Positions 50,871 through 60,049 of a stretch of DNA of 64,000 bases are shown piece by piece. The notes under the pieces were generated by a model. That model saw only the letters and a list, made by a program, of their open reading frames with translations, was not told where the DNA came from and did not search any database. Location: positions 124,001-188,000 of the forward strand of contig JACRCL010000012.1 in the NCBI GenBank assembly GCA_016219015.1. The letters run 5' to 3'. Made by a program: the position numbers and the translations under genes. This DNA comes from Deltaproteobacteria bacterium. GTDB taxonomy: Bacteria; Desulfobacterota; GWC2-55-46. The first letter of the stretch is position 1. Each line of letters starts with the position of its first letter.

Positions 50871-51137
50871 AGGCTGCTGAAAAACTCAGAATCACATACA
50901 GGCTGCTCAAAAAGTGGAATCTCCCCGCAGCAAGCTGCGGGGAATCTTCGACACATAAGGAAAAGTTTTCGATTCGCTCGCTAAACCCCGCCAAAAGCAT
51001 GCGGGGAGTACGCTCGCTATGCGTGTACAAGATGCAAGGAGTCGAAAAATGAGGAATGAGACGTACTCATCTTGTACGCCGCAATGACGAATTTTGAAGA
51101 CGACGCCGCAGATTGGGCTTTTTCAGCAGCCTGTTAA
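50871..51137. repeat. Composite of family A (copy 6) with family B (copy 3) inside
   Basis: A family A element begins GGCTGCTGAAAAACTCAGAAT and ends GGGCTTTTTCAGCAGCC. Within it, 50917-51030 is a complete family B element, so B appears inserted into A. It fills the gap before the nucleotidyltransferase gene. Confidence 0.85.
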
Positions 51138-52192
51138 CCTGAAAGTATCCTCTCGAACTCAACGGCGCGCCTCTCCGAGCCATGCTCCGCGAGCGCGCGC
51201 ATTCGCGCCAGCGACGCCATTTTGGACCTTTCGGTTACTCCCATTGACATGGCGGCGATTATATCTTCGGTCGTATCGGCCACTATTATTTCTCTGCCCG
51301 GCTCGAAGAAGTCCTCTATCCCGGCCCACCGGTCGGTAAGTATCGGGCTCCCGCAGGCGGCGGCCTCGAAGAGCCTGCCCGAAGGGCACCAGCCCATATC
51401 GGCCATGGCCGCGCGGGTCACGTTCAGGGTAAAAAGGGCCGATGAATAGAACGCGGGGTGGTCTGCCGGAGACACGTGGCTCAGGTAATAGATGTTCTTT
51501 GTCCACGGGAAACCGTCGGGATAGAGCGACCCGCCTATGATGAACTTTTTGCCTTTGAGCCTTTTCGACGTCTCGATGAGAAGGGCGTTGAGCGCCGCCT
51601 GCCGGTCTTCGGCATAGGTGCCGAGGTAGGATAGATCGGCCCTATACGCGCCGGTCGGCTCCACGGGCCTGTGCGCCGCGGGGTCCACGCCGCCGTAAAG
51701 AGGCTCGACCCTTTTCGCGCCGAGCAGGTCTTTAAGCCCGCTTAACGCCCGCCCGCCCGTGTAGCTGAGGACAATGTCGAAGTCCCCGAGCCCCGAAGGC
51801 CCTATGTAACCCGTACCCGCGCCGGAACTCACGTTCTTGAGCGTTACCGGGGTATCGAGGTCATAGAACGCCTTGACCCCGGCCCCGGAAGAGAGGAGAA
51901 GGTCAGCCGCCTCTATCGCGTCCGGGCAGTACGACGTCACTATGCCCGCGTCCGCCTTCGACACCTCGGCCTTCGCCTCTTCAAAGACCTCGTCCCAGCA
52001 CCTGTAAAGGCGGAGCCTCACGCCGGGCGGTTCAGTCATGTCCCTGTGCGCCGCGTAGTATGGGACGTCCTTCTCAAAAAAGGTTATCTCGTGGCCGCGC
52101 TCAGACATGGACTTTAAGAGCCCCCTCCAGATGGTCGCGTGCCCGTTGCCCCATGACGAGCTGATGGTCAGGCCGAATATCGCTATCTTCAT
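51134..52192 (-). CDS. CgeB-like glycosyltransferase 1
   Basis: A GT-B fold protein of 352 residues: MKIAIFGLTISSSWGNGHA, then YLGTYAEDRQ, GSLYPDGFPW and the C-terminal CPSGRLFEAAACGSPILTDRWAGIEDFFEPGREI, typical of CgeB-type transferases. It is nearly paralogous to the next gene upstream. A family A repeat follows its stop. Confidence 0.87.
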   Translation of the reverse strand: MKIAIFGLTISSSWGNGHATIWRGLLKSMSERGHEITFFEKDVPYYAAHRDMTEPPGVRLRLYRCWDEVFEEAKAEVSKADAGIVTSYCPDAIEAADLLLSSGAGVKAFYDLDTPVTLKNVSSGAGTGYIGPSGLGDFDIVLSYTGGRALSGLKDLLGAKRVEPLYGGVDPAAHRPVEPTGAYRADLSYLGTYAEDRQAALNALLIETSKRLKGKKFIIGGSLYPDGFPWTKNIYYLSHVSPADHPAFYSSALFTLNVTRAAMADMGWCPSGRLFEAAACGSPILTDRWAGIEDFFEPGREIIVADTTEDIIAAMSMGVTERSKMASLARMRALAEHGSERRAVEFERILSG

Positions 52193-52204
52193 TCGGAATT
52201 TTTA

Positions 52205-53350
52205 TCAGGGTTTAAGGACCGCGTGCTTTTGGTCCCGCTTATACGCTCTTTCGCGTCCGTTCATGCCTCTTCTTTTGAGCGCTTCTCTCATGTACCCTTC
52301 GAGCTGATCGACCCTGTGGGCCGCCGTGTGGCCGGATAAGACCTTCATGCGCGCCCGCTCGCCGATCTTCCTCCGCTCGTCTTCCGTTATTTCGTTAAGG
52401 TATCTGATGGTGTCACGGGGGCCGTTCGAGATGAGTATCTCCAACCCCGGCCTGAAGAGCCTGTCGAGCCCCTCCCAGTAATCGCTTATGATGGGGGTCC
52501 CGCATGAGGCGGCCTCGAAGAGCCTGACGCTCGGCGAATACCCGGTCCTTACCATATCGGCCCTTGTCACGTTGAAGGCGAACCTCACCGAGTTGTAAAA
52601 ATCCCTGTGCGCCGAAGGCGGGAGGTGCTCGACCCTCCTCACGTTATGCGGCCACCTGAGGGCCGCGGGGTAGAGCGCCCCGGCCACGATGAACCTCCTG
52701 TCCCCGAGCTTCCTGGCGGGATCGAGCATGAGTTTCTCGAGTATCGGCTGGCGGTCGTCGCTGTATGTGCCCAGATACCCGATATCCCAGTCCTTCTTCT
52801 TTTTGCACGGGTAGTAGACCTCCGGGTCCGCCGAGCAGTAAAGGGGCCTCGACATCGGGGAGCCCCACCTCTTTTCTATGTACTCGGTTATCGGCCCGCC
52901 CGTGAACGAAAGGTACAGGTCGTAGCGCCGTATAAGCTCGGGCGAGATGTATTCGCAGTCACCCCTTTTTATCTTCGCCATGGTCACGGGGGTGTCGATG
53001 TCGTAGAAGGCCCGCGCCCCGTTCGCCGTATCGAGGACCCAGCGCCCGAGGGCGCAGCCCTCGGGCACGTAGGAGCCGACCATCACGAACGACGCCTCCC
53101 TCACATCGTGCGAAAAGCGTTCCTTCAGGTCATTAAGGTCACGGTACAATTCGGCGTGGCCGTGACTCGCGCACGGCCACAATAGGTCCCTGTTCGCCCT
53201 ATACCAGGGCGTGTCGCGCTCCAGGAAAAGGACGTCGTGCCCCCTCTTTGAAAGCTCGCGCACGAGGCTCCTGTACGTGGTGGCGTGGCCGTTGCCCCAT
53301 GAGGACGTTATCGACAGCCCGAAGATTACTATCTTTAGCGGCGGGGTCAT
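52205..53350 (-). CDS. CgeB-like glycosyltransferase 2
   Basis: At 381 residues, a close paralogue of transferase 1: FGLSITSSWGNGHATTYRSL, DIDTPVTMAKI, YLGTYSDDRQPIL, SVRLFEAASCGTPIISDYWEGLDRLFRPG. The acceptor is unknown. It lies 12 bases upstream of transferase 1 in the operon. Confidence 0.87.
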   Translation of the reverse strand: MTPPLKIVIFGLSITSSWGNGHATTYRSLVRELSKRGHDVLFLERDTPWYRANRDLLWPCASHGHAELYRDLNDLKERFSHDVREASFVMVGSYVPEGCALGRWVLDTANGARAFYDIDTPVTMAKIKRGDCEYISPELIRRYDLYLSFTGGPITEYIEKRWGSPMSRPLYCSADPEVYYPCKKKKDWDIGYLGTYSDDRQPILEKLMLDPARKLGDRRFIVAGALYPAALRWPHNVRRVEHLPPSAHRDFYNSVRFAFNVTRADMVRTGYSPSVRLFEAASCGTPIISDYWEGLDRLFRPGLEILISNGPRDTIRYLNEITEDERRKIGERARMKVLSGHTAAHRVDQLEGYMREALKRRGMNGRERAYKRDQKHAVLKP

Positions 53351-53371
53351 TCAAACCTCCTGCGGTTTTAA

Positions 53372-53523
53372 CAGGTTGCTAAAAAACTCAAAATCATTAA
53401 GGCTGCTCAAAAAGCTCCAGATGCGAGGCCCCGTTGAAATAGGGGAGCGAGGAATGAGACGCACTCTCCTTACGTTGTGACAAGACGAAGACAACGAAGC
53501 AGATGGACTTTTTCAGCAGCCTG
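53372..53523. repeat. Family A palindromic repeat (copy 7)
   Basis: GGTTGCTAAAAAACTCAAAAT to GGACTTTTTCAGCAGCC with the CTCTCCTTACGTTGTGACAA core. Its right end supplies the last residues and the TGA stop of the preceding transferase gene. Confidence 0.85.
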
Positions 53524-54613
53524 TCGGGACATTTGCGCGGAACTCCGTTGAAAAAAGCCGATCAAGCGCCTTTGCCCTGTGTGCGTAAGTGTGCGAGCCG
53601 AGAATCCTCTCGAAAGCGGCCCTACCGATGGACGCCGCCTCTCCGGGGGTAAGCCTCTTGAGGCACTCCGCCACCCCGTGCCCGTCCTTTGCGACGAGCA
53701 CCTCCTTGCCGGGCTTGAGGAAGAGCTCTATGCCTTCCCATTCGTCGGTTATTATGCAGGCCCCTGCCCCGGCCGCCTCGAATATCCTCGTGGGCGGCGA
53801 AAAGCCGTACCTTGCCATCGATTCCCTGTTCACGTTCAATACCGCCCTTGCGCTGCAGTTGAAGGCGTTATGGTCGCGGGTGTAGACATGGCCGATGTAC
53901 TTGACGTTCGGCAGCCCCGTGCCGTCCCAGCCGTTCCCGCCGAGGATGAAACCGCGGTCGGGAGATCCGGCGGCGGCGTTGAAGAAGAACTCCCATACGC
54001 GGGACTCCCTGTCCGGCAGGCGGTTTCCTATGAAGCCGAGGTCGCACCTGTAACGCTCTTCGGCCGCAACCGGATAATGCGAGTCCGGGTCGAGCGCGTT
54101 GTATATGGGGACGCACCCCTTCGCGCCTAACATATCGTATGCGTCGATGACGGGCCTGCCGCCGCCGTACGTCAGGATGAGGTCGTACTCGGGGATGAGC
54201 TTCAGGAACGGGTCGTTGCCGTTGCCATTGACCCTGTCGAGGGTGGCGGGCGCGTCCACGTCCCAGAATACAGCCTTCACACCCGGCCTCCTGAGCTCAA
54301 GGACAGCCTCTTCCAAAAATTCATCGAATACCCCTACCCCGCTCGCCTTTATTATTATGTCGGCCTCGGACGCCTCTTTCAATGCCTGGAGGACCCCGCC
54401 CCTGTTCGCCTCAAAGACCCTGACTTTGGCCCACGACGGGCTTAAAATGTCCCTGTGCATCTGCCTGTCGTAAGCGTCCGGCTCGAAGAACGTTATCTCG
54501 TAGCCGAGCGAATCGAGGGCGCGCGTTATGCCCCTGTAGTACGTTGCCGCCCCGTTCCAGTAAGCCGACACGAGGCTCGATCCGAAAAAAGACACCCTGA
54601 TACGCTGCTTCAT
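53513..54613 (-). CDS. CgeB-like glycosyltransferase 3
   Basis: A 366-residue member, more divergent: FGSSLVSAYWNGAATYYRGI, FWDVDAPATLDRV, DLGFIGNRLPDRESRVW, PTRIFEAAGAGACIITDEWEGIELFLKPG. Its last codons (TGC and TGA) lie inside the family A repeat, so that element may have cut a longer C-terminus. Confidence 0.85.
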   Translation of the reverse strand: MKQRIRVSFFGSSLVSAYWNGAATYYRGITRALDSLGYEITFFEPDAYDRQMHRDILSPSWAKVRVFEANRGGVLQALKEASEADIIIKASGVGVFDEFLEEAVLELRRPGVKAVFWDVDAPATLDRVNGNGNDPFLKLIPEYDLILTYGGGRPVIDAYDMLGAKGCVPIYNALDPDSHYPVAAEERYRCDLGFIGNRLPDRESRVWEFFFNAAAGSPDRGFILGGNGWDGTGLPNVKYIGHVYTRDHNAFNCSARAVLNVNRESMARYGFSPPTRIFEAAGAGACIITDEWEGIELFLKPGKEVLVAKDGHGVAECLKRLTPGEAASIGRAAFERILGSHTYAHRAKALDRLFSTEFRANVPTGC

Positions 54614-54638
54614 CCGGCGACTCCTCCCTTAACTCCCC

Positions 54639-55724
54639 TTAAAGCCCTGCGTAGACGGCCATAAGCTCATCCACCCTGTGGCCGCACGTATGCCTTTTTA
54701 GTATCGTATCGAGGCCGTGAGCGGAAAGCTCCTGCCTCAATCCCCCGTCGTTTAAAAGTTCCTTCAAACGCTCTTTCATCTCGGCCCCGCTCCTCGCCAC
54801 GATGAAGTCTTTGCCCGGCGTAAAGAGGCCTTCGGAGTCCTCCCACGGCGCGGACACAAGCGGGATGCCGCACGCGAGCGCCTCGAAGACCCTTATCGTC
54901 GGTATGCCCGGCAGGGCCCCGGCGTACGGCCTTCTCGGCACGTGCACCGTGAACTTGTACCTGGCGAAGATATGCGGCACAGCGTAGTTCGGCAGCCATC
55001 CGCCGTACTCCATGCCCGATTCCCTCAGCGTCTCGATGGCGCTCGCCGGGTACCTTACCCCGTGTACTCGCGTCTTAAGGCCGAGCGCTCTGGCGGGTCC
55101 GTGGAGGAACTCGCGGAGCTCGGACGTCCTCTCACCGTCCCCCCAGTTCCCTATCCAGACGAGGTCCCCGGCAAGGATCAGGCCCGGAAAAGGGCGGAAT
55201 AGACGCACGTCGGCGGCCTCGTGCCAGACCCATGCCCTCGCGGCCCAGCCCCTTGAGATATATATCTCCCTTATGACCTCGCCGAACGCGAGGACGCCAT
55301 CGTAATTGGAAAGGTCGTACCGCTCCATCTCCTCCGGCTTTGTGATTGACCGGTGGTGGGTGTCGTGGAAAAGGAGCTTGAAGCCCCCGGCCGACCTCCT
55401 GTATTCCCCTATCTTTCTGACAAGCTCGTGGTCGTTCCACTCGTGGACTATGACGAGGTCGGCCCCGTCGAGCGCCTCTCCGAGGTCGAGTCCGTCCAGG
55501 TCGTAGCGTACGCTTTCGAGCCAGGGACAGACCGATAAGAGCCTCCGTACGGGCGACATGCCGTAATCGGCCAGGAGGTTTTTAAGGCTCCACGCCCCCC
55601 TCGGTTCATACACCGTGACGACGTGCCCGCGCGACAGAAGCTCCGATACTACACCTCTTAAGAAGTGGGCGTTCCCGTGGTTCCAGTCCGAAAGGACGGA
55701 GTGGCAGAAGATCACAACGCGCAT
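54639..55724 (-). CDS. CgeB-like glycosyltransferase 4
   Basis: A 361-residue member: FCHSVLSDWNHGNAHFLRGV, LLFHDTHHRSIT, VWIGNWGDGERTSELREF, TIRVFEALACGIPLVSAPWEDSEGLFTPG. It overlaps the GT4 gene upstream by 13 bases and is 25 bases before transferase 3. Confidence 0.86.
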   Translation of the reverse strand: MRVVIFCHSVLSDWNHGNAHFLRGVVSELLSRGHVVTVYEPRGAWSLKNLLADYGMSPVRRLLSVCPWLESVRYDLDGLDLGEALDGADLVIVHEWNDHELVRKIGEYRRSAGGFKLLFHDTHHRSITKPEEMERYDLSNYDGVLAFGEVIREIYISRGWAARAWVWHEAADVRLFRPFPGLILAGDLVWIGNWGDGERTSELREFLHGPARALGLKTRVHGVRYPASAIETLRESGMEYGGWLPNYAVPHIFARYKFTVHVPRRPYAGALPGIPTIRVFEALACGIPLVSAPWEDSEGLFTPGKDFIVARSGAEMKERLKELLNDGGLRQELSAHGLDTILKRHTCGHRVDELMAVYAGL

Positions 55725-56797
55725 CTGCCCTCCTTTACCGGCCTTTCCGGCTTGAACCTGCCGGAGGCAAGACCCTTGTATATCTCCATGTAACCCTCGG
55801 CCATGCGCGCCGTGTCATATTCGAGCGCGCGTGCGCGGGCCTTTTGCGCCGCTTCACGGAGCAGCAGCGGGCTTCTTATGAGCCTGTTTATGGCTACCGC
55901 GAGCGCGCCGCTGTTCCTCGGAGGCACGAACACGGCGGCCCCGTCCCACAGCTCCCTTAAAGACGGTATGTCGGAGATGACGAGCGCGCAGCCGGAAAGC
56001 CCCGCCTCAAGGACCGACAGCCCGAATGGCTCGTACAGGGCGGGATGCGCGTATATCTTCGCCCTCGAGAGATATCCGGCAACCGACCTTGCGGGCAGCG
56101 GCCCGAGCCTTTTCAAGGCACTCCCCATCCGCTCCCCGCCCTCCCCTGCCGCGTATACGGGCCAGGGGATGAGGTGCGCTATCTCGGCTATTGCCGAGAC
56201 GTTCTTCGCCTCGTCCCAGAGCCTGCCCATGGTAAAGACCATCTCCTCTTTTTTGCCGGGGCCGAATGGCTCCCCGCTCCTTCCGTTCGGCAGGACCGCG
56301 CAGAAGGGGCGTATGAAATAATTCCTGTAGAGCGACGAGAGCATGGCGTTCGTCGGGGCCACTATCGCGTCCGCGCCGTTTAGCCCATTCCCTGCCTCGC
56401 GCCTGTACCTGTCCCACTCCGGTGGCAGCGCCTTGCCGTGGACGGCCTCCCACCACGAGACGACGCACGAATGGGCGGCGATTAACTTCGGGGACTTCCA
56501 GCCCAGTCCCCCGTGGCAGAAGCCGTTGAGGTGCACCACGTCGGGCCGAAGCCGCTCCTCGACCGAAAGAAGCCATTCCCCGGCCTTCCTTACGTCGTCC
56601 CACGGGTCTTCCATCCATTCGAGCTTGAAGCCGCCTTCGAGGACCTCGAGGTCCGGTATGCGCGCGGCGTCCTCTTTTTTGTCCTCCGTAAGAGGCGGGC
56701 CCATGAGCGCCAGAGTCACGCGCGCCCCGTGCGCCCCTATAGCCCTTGCCAGCTCAAGGGAATACGTCCATACACCTCCGGCGCAGTCGGCCGTCAT
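55712..56797 (-). CDS. Glycosyltransferase family 4
   Basis: A 361-residue retaining transferase: MTADCAGGVWTYSLELARAIG, RLWDEAKNVSAIAEIA and ALYEPFGLSVLEAGLSGCALVISD. Related proteins begin two or three residues before LMTADCAGG, exactly where a family B repeat joins. The frame is open through that repeat to an ATG at 56923 with GAGGAG upstream, so the protein may carry a 42-residue repeat-encoded tail. Confidence 0.87.
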   Translation of the reverse strand: MTADCAGGVWTYSLELARAIGAHGARVTLALMGPPLTEDKKEDAARIPDLEVLEGGFKLEWMEDPWDDVRKAGEWLLSVEERLRPDVVHLNGFCHGGLGWKSPKLIAAHSCVVSWWEAVHGKALPPEWDRYRREAGNGLNGADAIVAPTNAMLSSLYRNYFIRPFCAVLPNGRSGEPFGPGKKEEMVFTMGRLWDEAKNVSAIAEIAHLIPWPVYAAGEGGERMGSALKRLGPLPARSVAGYLSRAKIYAHPALYEPFGLSVLEAGLSGCALVISDIPSLRELWDGAAVFVPPRNSGALAVAINRLIRSPLLLREAAQKARARALEYDTARMAEGYMEIYKGLASGRFKPERPVKEGRCAL

Positions 56798-56804
56798 AAG
56801 GATG

Positions 56805-56921
56805 TTGAATCTCCCCGCAGCAAGCTGCGGGGAATCTTCGACACATAAGGAAGATTTCGATTCCGATTCGCTCGCTAAACCCCGCAGCAAGCTGCGGGGA
56901 ATGCGCTCGCTATGCGTGTTC
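56805..56921. repeat. Family B palindromic repeat (copy 4)
   Basis: Two CCCCGCAGCAAGCTGCGGGG hairpins flank the CTTCGACACATAAGG and GATTCGCTCGCTAAA blocks. It fills the gap between the radical SAM stop and the GT4 gene. Confidence 0.9.
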
Positions 56922-56927
56922 ATCGAA

Positions 56928-58226
56928 CTAACGCTCCTCGTTCAAGCGCTCCAGCTCGTTTATCTTAAGCGGCCTCTGCTCCTGTATGTCGCTGAAGGCG
57001 CTGTAGGCGTTCAGATAGAAGTCGTGCGCGCGCTCCCACGCGGAGCCGTCCGGCAGGCCCCAGCGCCTCCTGTACTCCTCGCTTCCCGGGTAGGGAAATA
57101 GCGGCACCGGCTCGTTCGACCATACCCCGCGCCTTAAAAGCCGCTCCCTCCACCTCTCCACCTCTTCGCGGCAGTCGATGCCGGAATCGAGCAGGGTCGC
57201 CTGCACGAAGGGGACGTGCTCGCGCGCGAATACGAGCAGCCTTTCGATCTCTTCGGTGGAGGCGCGGCAGTTCTTATTGAGATGCGCCCTCCCCTCCACG
57301 GAGACGCTCTCCACGCCCGCCTCAATGGAAACGCACCCGGCCTTGCCGAGGAGCCTCAAGGGCTCCTCGTCCCACAGGTCTATGCGCGTCTGGATGCCGA
57401 ACCTTATCTCCCTCGTTGACAGGGCCTCGAGGAGTTTTTTGTCCGGGAGGAATATCTCGTCCGCGAAATAGACGTAGCCGGCCCCGCTCTCCATAAGGTT
57501 GTCGAGCTCTTTCAATACAGTGGCAGCGGGCCTTTTGCGGTACGCGTTCCTGAAATCGTTCCTGGCGCAGAAGGAACAGGAGTAGGGGCAGCCCCGAGAC
57601 GCCTCCATCTCGGCCCCGAACCCGCTTACCTTCCCGTCGAAGCGGTGGTGGTGATGCGGGTGCCTTCTTATGGAATCCGTTGTCCATGAGAGCGGAGGGA
57701 GCAGCGCCATGTCCGATTCATGCGGCGAGCCCTGTATATGGATAGAGTTGTCCTCCCTGTAGCAGACCGACGGCACGCCTTTCAAATCCGTCATCTTCCT
57801 CCCGGCGAGCTTTAAAAGGGCCTCCTCGCACTCGCCCATCACGACGATATCCGCGCCGAGCTTTTTCAATACCGCGACCGGCGTCGTGGAGCCGTGCGGC
57901 CCTATTACCGTTATTATCCCGCCGCGGCCCTTGAGCGCCTCCACGGTCCTGCGCGCGTGTTTAAGCTCCGGCGGGGGGCACCTCCAGAAAAGGTACGTCG
58001 GCGCGGTAGGCACCACGGTCATGCCGGGCCTGAACCCTTCCACGGCCTCTATCATTTCATTCTCGGTAAGCCCTTCGGCGTGGCAGTCGATTATAACTGC
58101 GTCGTGCCCGGCGGCCTCGAGCAGGGCCTTCGCGTAACCGTACTCGAGCGGCAGGTGCGGCTCCCTGCAGCCGAAATATATGCTCCCGCTGAAATCCCAC
58201 CTCGGGTTTACAAGCGCGTATCTCAT
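56928..58226 (-). CDS. B12-binding-type radical SAM protein
   Basis: A 432-residue protein with an N-terminal Rossmann/cobalamin-binding-like domain (about 1-140: EPHLPLEYGYAKALLEAAGHD, TVIGPHGSTTP) and a radical SAM domain with C213-x3-C217-x2-C220 (GCPYSCSFC). A His-rich stretch (RRHPHHHHRF, about 187-196) lies just before it. The classic DxHxxG cobalamin motif is not seen, so B12 binding is uncertain. It may modify a sugar, for example by methylation, in the cluster. Confidence 0.85.
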   Translation of the reverse strand: MRYALVNPRWDFSGSIYFGCREPHLPLEYGYAKALLEAAGHDAVIIDCHAEGLTENEMIEAVEGFRPGMTVVPTAPTYLFWRCPPPELKHARRTVEALKGRGGIITVIGPHGSTTPVAVLKKLGADIVVMGECEEALLKLAGRKMTDLKGVPSVCYREDNSIHIQGSPHESDMALLPPLSWTTDSIRRHPHHHHRFDGKVSGFGAEMEASRGCPYSCSFCARNDFRNAYRKRPAATVLKELDNLMESGAGYVYFADEIFLPDKKLLEALSTREIRFGIQTRIDLWDEEPLRLLGKAGCVSIEAGVESVSVEGRAHLNKNCRASTEEIERLLVFAREHVPFVQATLLDSGIDCREEVERWRERLLRRGVWSNEPVPLFPYPGSEEYRRRWGLPDGSAWERAHDFYLNAYSAFSDIQEQRPLKINELERLNEER

Positions 58227-58262
58227 CTGATCCTTGTCGAAAAATCCAATTACGGTTCTAAA

Positions 58263-58417
58263 AGGTTGCTGAAAAACTCAAAACCACAATTCAGGCTGCT
58301 CAAAAATCCGAGATGCAAGGAGTCGAAAAATGAGGAATGAGCCGTACTTGTCTTGTACGCCGCAATGACGAATTTTGAAGACGACACAGCAGATTGGGCT
58401 TTTTCAGCAGCCTGCTA
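58263..58417. repeat. Family A palindromic repeat (copy 8)
   Basis: GGTTGCTGAAAAACTCAAAAC to GGGCTTTTTCAGCAGCC with the second core type. It touches the epimerase stop codon. Confidence 0.85.
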
Positions 58418-59533
58418 AAGTGTCAGCCCCCGCCACGCCAGCTCCGCGCTCGCCTCGGCGACCCTGTCGCTGGCGACCCTGCCGTCGAGCCACATTGATA
58501 GCTCAAGGAGCCCCTCTTCGAGCGCCACCTTAGGCTCGTAGTTAAGTACCTTCCTTGCAAGCGATATGTCGGCGAAGCAGTGGCGGATGTCCCCCATCCT
58601 GTACTTCCCGGCCACCTCGGGCGCGAGGTCCGGCGCCCCGAAGACCCCGGCCATGCGCTTTGCCACGTCGATTACCGTGTGCCTGGCGCCGCTGCCGACA
58701 TTGAACGTAAGATTCGCCGCGTCCCTTGCCTCGAGGGCGAGGACGCAGGCCGTTGCCACGTCGCGGACGCTCACGAAGTCCCTCTGCTGCATGCCGTCCT
58801 CGTAGACGAGCGGCGGCTTGCCGTTCATGAGGCGCGCCGCGAATATCGCGAGCACCCCGGTGTACGGGTTGGAGAAGGCCTGCCGCGTGCCGTAGGCGTT
58901 AAAGAACCTTAAGGCTACCGCCGGGATGCCGTAAGCCCTGCCGGTTATCATGCACATCCGCTCCTGTCCGTACTTGGAAAGGGCGTAGACGGAGGAGATG
59001 GACGGCGGCTTTTCCTCCGGCGTCTCCACCGGCGTAAGGCCGCAGCCCCCGCTGCCCCTGGGCTCCCATTCGCCTTCTTTAAGCTGCTCCAGAGAGCGCG
59101 CGACGCCAGTCGCCATTGTCCCGTCTGATGTCCTGTAAAGGCCCTCCCCGTATACGCTCATGCTCGAAGCCACTATAAGGCGCTCGACCGGCCTTTTCAC
59201 AAGGGCCTCAAGCAGCACGGCCGTGCCCCTTGAATTTATGTCCGTGTACTTCTCAATCTCGTACATGCTCTGCCCGACCCCTACGGCGGCGGCGAGATGG
59301 AATACCGCGTCGATGCCCTTGAGGGCCCTTTCCACGGCAACGGGGTCCCTGACATCGCCTATGATAAGCTCGGCCTCGGGGTTAAGGTAATCGGGCCTGC
59401 CGGCCTCCGGGCCGTGGACCTGGACGGAGAGGTTATCGAGCGCGCGCACGCGGCAGCCGCGCCTTATAAGCTCATCGGCGAGGTGCGAGCCTATGAAGCC
59501 CGCGCCGCCGGTTATGAGGACGTGCCTTTTCAA
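58415..59533 (-). CDS. NAD-dependent sugar epimerase/dehydratase
   Basis: An SDR enzyme of 372 residues: GGAGFIGSHLADELI, the catalytic S..YxxxK in SSVYALSKYGQERM, and RFFNAYGTRQAF. It acts on a nucleotide sugar such as UDP-glucose/glucuronate. The TTG start at 59533 has AAGGAGG five bases upstream and begins the glycine-rich strand at once. It heads the 14-gene cluster. Confidence 0.9.
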   Translation of the reverse strand: MKRHVLITGGAGFIGSHLADELIRRGCRVRALDNLSVQVHGPEAGRPDYLNPEAELIIGDVRDPVAVERALKGIDAVFHLAAAVGVGQSMYEIEKYTDINSRGTAVLLEALVKRPVERLIVASSMSVYGEGLYRTSDGTMATGVARSLEQLKEGEWEPRGSGGCGLTPVETPEEKPPSISSVYALSKYGQERMCMITGRAYGIPAVALRFFNAYGTRQAFSNPYTGVLAIFAARLMNGKPPLVYEDGMQQRDFVSVRDVATACVLALEARDAANLTFNVGSGARHTVIDVAKRMAGVFGAPDLAPEVAGKYRMGDIRHCFADISLARKVLNYEPKVALEEGLLELSMWLDGRVASDRVAEASAELAWRGLTL

Positions 59534-59833
59534 TTTCGCCTCCTTGAAACCCGCGCGGGCAATAGCTCTCCGCAAGGCCCGAAGGCCTCAAGAAATCAAA
59601 GCTCCGCTGGTTTTTTACGGGCAGGGGCCGGGCGCTTTTGCGGTTAATCAGCGCGATAAGGTTATAACGGAGCGAATCGACGGTATTTTTTGAGTCCGGT
59701 CTTGACCGGGGTAAAGCCCGGATGGGATCAAGCCAGGCAATGTACCCCTTGGTCTAAACTTATATCAGGATTTGAGTTTGTCAAGGGAAGGCGCGGGCGG
59801 TATACAAAGGTGGAGCGGGTGCTATAATCTAAA

Positions 59834-59978
59834 TGGCCGCTGAAGGACTCAAAATTAAAACAGGCTGCTCAAAATCGAGTCCGCGAGGCGTCGAGAAGCT
59901 TAGGAATGAGGCGTACTCTCCTTACGTTGTGATAAGACGAAGACAACAAAGCAGATGGACTTTTTCAGCAGCCTGCTG
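59834..59978. repeat. Family A palindromic repeat (copy 9)
   Basis: GCCGCTGAAGGACTCAAAATT to GGACTTTTTCAGCAGCC with the CTCTCCTTACGTTGTGATAA core. A half element, CGCTGAAAAACTCAAAATTCG, occurs again at about 60806-60829. Confidence 0.85.
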
Positions 59979-59996
59979 GCAAAAACAGCTTCATGC

Positions 59997-60026
59997 TTGA
60001 GAAAGTAGGCCGTTAGCGTGTATAAT
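59997..60026 (+). promoter_or_regulatory. Promoter of EEP-family gene
   Basis: TTGAGA (59997-60002) and TATAAT (60021-60026) 18 bases apart; the expected start of transcription is about 16 bases before the ATG. Confidence 0.75.
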
Positions 60027-60049
60027 ATGTATGTTTTTCTTTTTGCCAA

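Larger units (their letters stand above)
59534..60049. other. Divergent promoter region with repeat A
   Basis: No gene is supported. A minus-strand TTGACA lies at 59779-59784 with TATAAG after 14 bases, so a promoter for the glycan cluster is possible but of poor spacing. CCGGTCTTGACCGG at about 59697 is a perfect hairpin. The right part holds repeat A copy 9 and the plus-strand promoter listed next. Confidence 0.45.
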
